Source: a virus | Length of the DNA stretch: 34,333 nt | Reading direction: 5' to 3' (one strand) | Virus record (IMG/VR): IMGVR_UViG_3300046000_009007 | Location: 1 to 34,333 of that record | Shown here: piece after piece, positions 29,791 to 34,333 of the stretch | Numbering within the stretch: position 1 is the stretch's first letter | How the letters are laid out: the number at the start of each line of letters is the position of its first letter | Made by a program: the position numbers and the translations under genes | Notes under the pieces: generated by a model | Told to the model about the DNA's origin: nothing | Database searches by the model: none | Seen by the model: only the letters and a program-made list of their open reading frames with translations

Positions 29791-31104
29791 GTGAGTAAGC
29801 TCGATTTAGGTTTCTTTGAAAATATTATCATTTATAAGGCGTTGTCTGACGCTGCTTATTTAGCAACTATCGTAGATCATGTAAAGCCTGAATTCTTTAA
29901 AACTAAAAGTATCGCTACTATCTTCAATATCATTAAGGAGTTTAATGATACAAGAAAGAAAGCACCTACTATCACCGAGATTAAGTCTTATCTAGTAACA
30001 GATGAGCTTAAAGCTACGTTTAAGACTCTAGTTCAGTCATTTAATGACATAGATAAGAATCTTAATAAGGATGAACTGTATGCTAATACAGAGACCTTCC
30101 TAAAAGAGAAGGCTGTATATCATACTATGCTTAGTATCGCTGAAGATGTAGCGAAAGGCACTGTCGATACTACTGTAGCCCTCGATAAGTTTGAAAAAGC
30201 TTGTAATATTAGTCTAGTTACTGATATGGGTCTAGATCTCTTCAATAATATTAATACTATTATTGACGATCTTAGTCTTGTTAATAGTACTATACCAAGT
30301 ACTTGGCCTTGGCTTGATGAAGCTTTAAATGGTGGATTTTTAGAGTCAGGTAGAGCGTTATATGTGTTTGCTGGTGAGACTAATATCGGTAAGTCTATCT
30401 TTCTCGGTAATATCGCTACTAATATGGTAAAGCAGGGTAAGAATGTACTACTTATTACTCTTGAAATGTCAGAGCTACTGTATGCTCGACGGTTATGCTC
30501 TAACTTAACCCAGATTCCTATTCGTGATCTAGCAGCTAATGCATATACCTTACGTCAGTCTATTGCAGACTGCGGGCAGCAGGGTGCTGGTAACCTCTAT
30601 ATCAAAGAGTTTCCGCCATCTACTATTACACCTAATCAGTTAAATGCGTTTGTTAAGAAGATGACTGATAGTGGTGTTAAGATTGATGCTATTGTACTAG
30701 ACTATCTTAACTTAATTCATTCTACTATTGGTAGTAACTCGTATGAACGAATAAAGCATGTAACTGAGCAAGTGAGGGCTATGAGTTATACCTATAACTG
30801 TCCTATTATTAGCTGTACTCAGCTAAATCGTAGCGGCTTCGGTAATGATAACCCTGAACTATCTACTATCTCCGAGAGTATCAATCTAGCTGCTACTGCT
30901 GACGTAATTGTATCGATTTATCAGAACGAAGAGGATCGAGAGTTAGGTATTATCAGGTTAGGTATGATGAAGAATAGGTATGGTATGAGAGGTCATACTC
31001 AGCCTATGAGAATTGACTATACGACCTTAACTATTACTCAGGCTGATGATGTAGATGATTTTGAAGATGAATCATTTAAGAGTCTAGCTGCTTTCACCGG
31101 TTGA
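29791..31104 (+). CDS. 41: Replicative DNA helicase gp41 (DnaB-like)
   Basis: A 437-residue hexameric helicase. An N-terminal helical domain (about 1-130) precedes the RecA-type core: FAGETNIGKSIFLG (Walker A, 195-202), LLITLEMSELLYARR, AIVLDYLNLI (Walker B), ISCTQLNRSG and IRLGMMKNRYGMRG. The last 20 residues are acidic. It starts with GTG; no ATG with better context is present nearby, and the promoter spacing supports this start. In T4 it is loaded by gp59, encoded downstream here. Confidence 0.94.
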   Translation: MSKLDLGFFENIIIYKALSDAAYLATIVDHVKPEFFKTKSIATIFNIIKEFNDTRKKAPTITEIKSYLVTDELKATFKTLVQSFNDIDKNLNKDELYANTETFLKEKAVYHTMLSIAEDVAKGTVDTTVALDKFEKACNISLVTDMGLDLFNNINTIIDDLSLVNSTIPSTWPWLDEALNGGFLESGRALYVFAGETNIGKSIFLGNIATNMVKQGKNVLLITLEMSELLYARRLCSNLTQIPIRDLAANAYTLRQSIADCGQQGAGNLYIKEFPPSTITPNQLNAFVKKMTDSGVKIDAIVLDYLNLIHSTIGSNSYERIKHVTEQVRAMSYTYNCPIISCTQLNRSGFGNDNPELSTISESINLAATADVIVSIYQNEEDRELGIIRLGMMKNRYGMRGHTQPMRIDYTTLTITQADDVDDFEDESFKSLAAFTG

Positions 31105-31114
31105 AAAGTATAAT

Positions 31115-31140
31115 CTCATTAATAAATATCTATTAATGAG
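31115..31140 (+). promoter_or_regulatory. 10-bp inverted repeat over the DHH-gene start codon
   Basis: CTCATTAATA (31115-31124), loop AATATC, TATTAATGAG (31131-31140): a perfect 10-bp stem. The right arm contains the ATG at 31136-31138. An RNA containing both arms would bury the start codon. An AATAAATA late box (31121-31128) and a TATAAT (31109-31114) overlap the left side, so RNAs from these promoters would lack part or all of the left arm. Confidence 0.7.
31121..31128 (+). promoter_or_regulatory. Candidate late promoter, AATAAATA
   Basis: AATAAATA ends 7 nt before the ATG at 31136, the distance seen at the other late boxes. It would let the DHH, 33 and 59 genes be made late without read-through from gene 41. 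Confidence 0.45.
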
Positions 31141-32029
31141 AATTTGTGTATGGACAGATTGTGATCTTGATGGTGCTGGTAGCGCTCTCCTATTAAAGTT
31201 TTTATATAGAGACAAATACACAACTTTTGATATTAAAGAGGTTAGGAAAGATAAAGTTCATGACTTTGCAGGTGAGTTTAAAGGCTGGTATAAAGATATT
31301 GATTGGTATGATAAAGTGTTTATTACTGATCTTTACGTTCCGAAGGAAATTACCGAGTTAGTTGATACAGAAAAATTTGTAATTATTGATCATCATAAGA
31401 CTTTTGTTGAAGAGGGTAAGGATCGATTCAAAAAAGCCAAGACTATTATACAACTTCACTCCTCAACCACTGATTTAATTTATAATAAATTTAAAATTAG
31501 TGAAATTCAAGCTTTTACACCTCAGCATAAGGAGTTAATAGACGCTATTAATAGTTATGATATATATGATCTAAGAACTCCGACACCTATAAAATTAAAC
31601 TCAATTTTTAACTCATATAACTATCCACGAGTAGAAAAGTTCATAGAAAACTTTCAAGACGGATTAAGAGAGTTTAATATACAAGAACAAAACGCAATAA
31701 AATACTTTATAAGGTACTTAAAAGAGCAAATAGATACAACAGAGTGCTTTAGAGGCATGATTAAAGATTATTCTGTTGTTAGTTGCTGTTGCTCTTTTGC
31801 TATTAATGAAATGGCACAAGTAACCCTTAAAAAATACAATGCTGATATAGTTATTTTAATTAACATAGATACAAAACAAGTCTTCTTTAGACGTTCTAAA
31901 GATTGTACTGCTAAGCTAGATGTAATAGCTGACAAATTATGTGGAGGAGGCGGTCAAGAGTATGCAGCTGCTGGATATATAACAGAAACCTTTCTAAATT
32001 TTACAAAACTACTTACTCCATGCAGCTAA
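31136..32029 (+). CDS. DHH-family phosphoesterase
   Basis: A 297-residue protein. TDCDLDGAGSA (7-17) is the metal-binding motif I, VFITDLY supplies the next Asp, VIIDHHKT (Asp85-His86-His87) is the DHH motif, and LCGGGGQEYAAAGYI is the C-terminal DHHA1 substrate loop. Members are RecJ-type 5'-3' exonucleases or oligonucleotide/cyclic dinucleotide phosphodiesterases. In T4 the position before genes 33 and 59 holds rnh, a 5'-3' nuclease removing RNA primers, so replacement by this nuclease-like enzyme is a reasonable inference. A c-di-AMP/pApA role is an alternative. The start codon is inside a hairpin. Confidence 0.85.
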   Translation: MRICVWTDCDLDGAGSALLLKFLYRDKYTTFDIKEVRKDKVHDFAGEFKGWYKDIDWYDKVFITDLYVPKEITELVDTEKFVIIDHHKTFVEEGKDRFKKAKTIIQLHSSTTDLIYNKFKISEIQAFTPQHKELIDAINSYDIYDLRTPTPIKLNSIFNSYNYPRVEKFIENFQDGLREFNIQEQNAIKYFIRYLKEQIDTTECFRGMIKDYSVVSCCCSFAINEMAQVTLKKYNADIVILINIDTKQVFFRRSKDCTAKLDVIADKLCGGGGQEYAAAGYITETFLNFTKLLTPCS

Positions 32030-32316
32030 ACAACGATCTAGAGACTCCTTCCTCTAATATAATGAAGCACGAGATGGAGCACTTGTTACTTTCGTTTTGC
32101 ACACTATGTAGTCTGTTAAAAGGTAAAAAGCTCAGTATGCAAAACGTATTTGTTATCGTTTTGCAAGAAGAACGATTGAGAAATATACTAAAGGAGTTAT
32201 TATGTGTAGATACAACATACGAAATTGTTAAAATGTTTATAAGTTATGAGCCTCTAATACCAGTTAGTAAGTATGTTACCAAGTATCTTAATACACAGTC
32301 TAGGATAGAAATATGA
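32020..32316 (+). CDS. 33: Probable late transcription co-activator gp33
   Basis: A 98-residue helical protein starting at ATG 32020, overlapping the end of the DHH gene by 10 nt. Position supports gp33: in T4 the order is rnh, dsbA, 33, 59, 32, and here it lies directly before 59. The stretch TYEIVKMFISYEPLIPVSKYVTKYL resembles the T4 segment with IPETQFAKFI in layout (helix, IP, helix). gp33 links gp55-bound RNA polymerase to the sliding clamp; a conserved clamp-binding C-terminus is not obvious (ends SRIEI). Similarity is weak, so treat this as a synteny call. The end overlaps gene 59 by 4 nt. Confidence 0.5.
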   Translation: MQLNNDLETPSSNIMKHEMEHLLLSFCTLCSLLKGKKLSMQNVFVIVLQEERLRNILKELLCVDTTYEIVKMFISYEPLIPVSKYVTKYLNTQSRIEI

Positions 32317-32960
32317 TTAGTGATAGTCAAAAACAAATTTACAATTCCTTTCTATATACATCTCGTAAGGTCAAGAATCAGCCTTGCAAGTTCAGACAAA
32401 ACTTTGATTCTCTAGATCCTACTACAGAGCTAACCCTAAAAAAGTTAGATAGTTTCTTTTCGAACTATCATAATATAAAGTATAGTGACTTCTTCCTTGC
32501 ACCATATCAGATCTACAATAATGACGAGTATTTTAACTTACAGTTTTATACTACCAGACGTGCAATTAAGTGCTATTCAAACTATATAAAACAAAAAGAG
32601 ACATCTGATCCAGATCATGAAAGTACTATCGATGACTGCAAGCAAGCTTGCTCTTTTATCTATAAATTTTGTAAAGAAAATAAACTAACACTACATCAAT
32701 ACAAGAACCTTATTAACGGCACTACACCAATTGTACTACAGCATCTCAGAGATCATAAAATTAACTTCTATATACTTCAAGGTCTAGAAATTCATAATCT
32801 TATTCAATCCACAGAACCTCAAATAATTAATTTTATTGTAGACGATTTTTTTAATATATACAATACAACAAAAAGCAATTTTATCAGATCAACTAAACTA
32901 AAAATTGTGATTAGATCAGCCTTTAAAATTATTGAAGACCGTCTATTGCAATTTAGCTAA
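32313..32960 (+). CDS. 59: Helicase loader gp59
   Basis: A 215-residue basic helical protein, nearly the length of T4 gp59 (217). FFLAPYQIYNNDEYFNLQFYTTRRAIKCYSNYI (about 53-85 in part) is the diagnostic conserved stretch of the family. gp59 loads gp41 onto gp32-covered forks; both partners are encoded here. It is one of the few genes with an SD-like AGGA before the ATG at 32313, and it overlaps the preceding gene (ATGA). Confidence 0.88.
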   Translation: MISDSQKQIYNSFLYTSRKVKNQPCKFRQNFDSLDPTTELTLKKLDSFFSNYHNIKYSDFFLAPYQIYNNDEYFNLQFYTTRRAIKCYSNYIKQKETSDPDHESTIDDCKQACSFIYKFCKENKLTLHQYKNLINGTTPIVLQHLRDHKINFYILQGLEIHNLIQSTEPQIINFIVDDFFNIYNTTKSNFIRSTKLKIVIRSAFKIIEDRLLQFS

Positions 32961-33014
32961 CTAACTCTATAATCATTTTATCTCGTTAAGAGATTTTCTA
33001 AAACCAAAAACTAA

Positions 33015-33020
33015 TACAAT
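33015..33020 (+). promoter_or_regulatory. Candidate gene 32 -10 box
   Basis: TACAAT ends 7 nt before the ATG at 33028 and follows AAAAACTAA, a loose match to the GAACTA element with shifted spacing. No good -35. No SD is present before the ATG. Confidence 0.4.
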
Positions 33021-33027
33021 ACTAACT

Positions 33028-33864
33028 ATGTTTAATTCTAATATGTTTCAATCAATTAAGGCTGCACTATCGAAAGACGAAGATAAGGGTAGTGGTCTAT
33101 ATACTGAAATTCTTAAAACTACTGCGGGTAATACTTATACTATTCGCTTACTACCTTATAGTAAAGATCCATCTAAGACTTTCTTTCATCATTATACTCA
33201 TGGATGGAATTCATTCGCTACTGGTAAGTACGTTCAAGCGCTTAGCCCTACTACTTTTAATGAGCGTGATCCTATCTCTGAAGAACGTTTTCGTGCAATG
33301 CGTACCGGTACTGAAGATGAGAAGTCTCGTATGAGTGCAGTTCGTCGTTCAGAGAAATGGCTAGTTAACGTTTATGTTATCGACGATCCATCTAACCCTG
33401 ATAATAACGGTAAAGTCAAGATCTTGCGTTATGGTAAGCAATTGCAAAAGATCATTATGGAGGCGATTGAAGGTGAAGACTCAGAAGAATACGGTGAGAA
33501 GATTTTCGATCTAGGTTCTGAAGGTGTTAACTTTAAGGTTAAGGTAGAGCAGCAAGGTGACTATCCGACTTATGTAGCTTCGCGGTTTACTACTACTAAT
33601 AAGCTAAAGCTTTCTGAAGATGAGCAAAAAACTATCTACGACTCGACATACGATCTCACTAAGGTCAATAGTATTAAGAGTTACGACGAGCTTAAGCAAA
33701 TGATTGACGATCATATCTATGTCCGTACTGATGCTGCTCCTGCAACTGAAAGTCAACCTCAAACACGAGTTAGTAGTCCTGTTGCTGAAAAGCGACCTGT
33801 CTCGCTACCCGTAATTGAGACGAGTGTTGAAGATGATATCGACGAACTTCTAAAAGACCTATAA
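33028..33864 (+). CDS. 32: Single-stranded DNA-binding protein gp32
   Basis: A 278-residue protein with the gp32 plan: a basic N-terminal cooperativity segment, an OB-type core (YTIRLLPYSKDPSKTFFHHY, EKWLVNVYVIDDPSNPDNNG, VNFKVKVEQQGDYPTY), a Ser/Pro/Thr linker and an acidic tail (EDDIDELLKDL) for partner contacts. T4 gp32 binds zinc through three cysteines and one histidine; this protein has no cysteine at all, and the corresponding loop reads ALSPTTFNERDPISEE. The fold is presumably stabilised without zinc. Last of the 41/DHH/33/59/32 series. Confidence 0.92.
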   Translation: MFNSNMFQSIKAALSKDEDKGSGLYTEILKTTAGNTYTIRLLPYSKDPSKTFFHHYTHGWNSFATGKYVQALSPTTFNERDPISEERFRAMRTGTEDEKSRMSAVRRSEKWLVNVYVIDDPSNPDNNGKVKILRYGKQLQKIIMEAIEGEDSEEYGEKIFDLGSEGVNFKVKVEQQGDYPTYVASRFTTTNKLKLSEDEQKTIYDSTYDLTKVNSIKSYDELKQMIDDHIYVRTDAAPATESQPQTRVSSPVAEKRPVSLPVIETSVEDDIDELLKDL

Positions 33865-33865
33865 T

Positions 33866-34306
33866 ATGACAGCTCAAGAAAAACAAGCTTTGTTACAGTT
33901 CATGGGAGTGACTTATGGTGCTGCAGTAAAGATGGATAGAGAAATTGTAAGTTCTTCAAATCAGCTTACACCAATTAGTGATAGCATTAAGCATCAATTC
34001 GCGCGAATAATGCCTGTTGCTGTTGATGATCAGCCTCATTCACCACCAACTCCGGAACCATATACACCACCTGTACCTACTGCGCCGCCTGTACCTCTCG
34101 GGGTAGCATATCCTCCAGAGCTACAACCTGTTACAGAGCCTTTTATTACACCAGAACTAACCTATAAAGGTACTGTTGCACATGATCCTAATTTAATTGA
34201 TACTCTTATTTCAATTAGAATGGCTTTAACTCGTATTGGTGATATACTTGAATTAAAACAAGAAAATGACAAGCCCGCAAAGAAATCTAAAGCTCAGCAG
34301 ACCTGA
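33866..34306 (+). CDS. Unknown proline-rich phage protein
   Basis: A 146-residue protein one base after gene 32. The N-terminus is a short helical domain, the middle (about 55-95) is proline-rich (repeated PPVP, PTPEPYTPP), and the C-terminus is a helix (LIDTLISIRMALTRIGDILELK) followed by a basic tail. This looks like two small domains on a flexible linker, as in adaptor proteins. No family is recognised. Its position suggests it is co-expressed with gene 32 and may interact with the replisome, by inference. No SD is seen. Confidence 0.6.
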   Translation: MTAQEKQALLQFMGVTYGAAVKMDREIVSSSNQLTPISDSIKHQFARIMPVAVDDQPHSPPTPEPYTPPVPTAPPVPLGVAYPPELQPVTEPFITPELTYKGTVAHDPNLIDTLISIRMALTRIGDILELKQENDKPAKKSKAQQT

Positions 34307-34333
34307 ATTTATAAAGTTTATAGATTCTTTCCT

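Noticed and set aside
32980-32997. Possible terminator before gene 32 (ATCTC-GTTAA-GAGAT then TTT)
   Set aside because: The stem has only 5 bp with AT ends and a short T run, so it is too weak to call.
1-34333. tRNA genes, CRISPR arrays, insertion sequences or integrase/att sites
   Set aside because: I saw no cloverleaf-like segment, no regularly spaced repeats, and no transposase or integrase-like protein; a tRNA scan would be needed to exclude a tRNA fully.

Overview
The window is part of the genome of a T4-like myovirus (Caudoviricetes), most like the T4-type phages of marine bacteria. The evidence is a syntenic T4 replication, recombination and late-transcription core on the + strand: uvsY, uvsW, 55, 47, 46, 43, uvsX, 41, a probable 33, 59 and 32. 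It is joined by accessory genes common in marine myoviruses (phoH, queC/queD/queE/folE, a DUF5856-like protein, glycosyltransferases). The DNA is AT-rich by eye, densely coded and full of short overlaps; no stretch over 300 bases lacks a gene. The host cannot be identified from the sequence.

Layout. (1) 1-2904, minus strand: a glycan cassette (two GT-A-like glycosyltransferases, a fucosyltransferase-like protein, an FkbM-like methyltransferase and a truncated gene), divergent from a fibre-like protein at 2960-3520. (2) 3521-5230, minus: a P-loop NTPase, a short lipoprotein that overlaps its neighbour, a papain-like protein and a Dps/DUF5856-like protein. (3) 5242-9415, both strands: queE, phoH, queD, a putative internal virion protein, folE and a conserved phage protein of unknown role. 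(4) 9412-15787, minus: a run of overlapping genes, many opening with a short amphipathic peptide that ends in Glu, like T4 capsid-targeting sequences. They include retropepsin-like, nucleotidyltransferase, ligase-like and possible nuclease proteins and a very basic small protein. (5) 15811-34306, plus: the replication, recombination and late-transcription block, with queC, a class II amidotransferase, two more glycosyltransferases and one minus-strand virion-like gene (27222-28316).

Regulation. Two promoter types recur. One is a T4-late-like NATAAATA box, fitting the phage's own gp55. The other is a sigma70-like pair, TTGAWW-N16-TAYAMT, often carrying ATAAYGAACTA exactly 3 nt before the -10. 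In both types the box usually ends 5-8 nt before the start codon and Shine-Dalgarno sequences are rare, so many of the mRNAs are predicted to be leaderless.

How the parts work together. FolE, QueD, QueE and QueC would take GTP to preQ0. The class II amidotransferase near queC suggests a split version of the Gat-QueC route to an archaeosine-like base. No guanine transglycosylase (DpdA/Tgt) is visible here, so it would have to lie elsewhere in the phage or come from the host. The sliding clamp, clamp loader and primase genes (45, 44, 62, 61) are also outside the window. The most novel signal is the cluster of enzyme-like proteins that may be packaged in the head and injected with the DNA.
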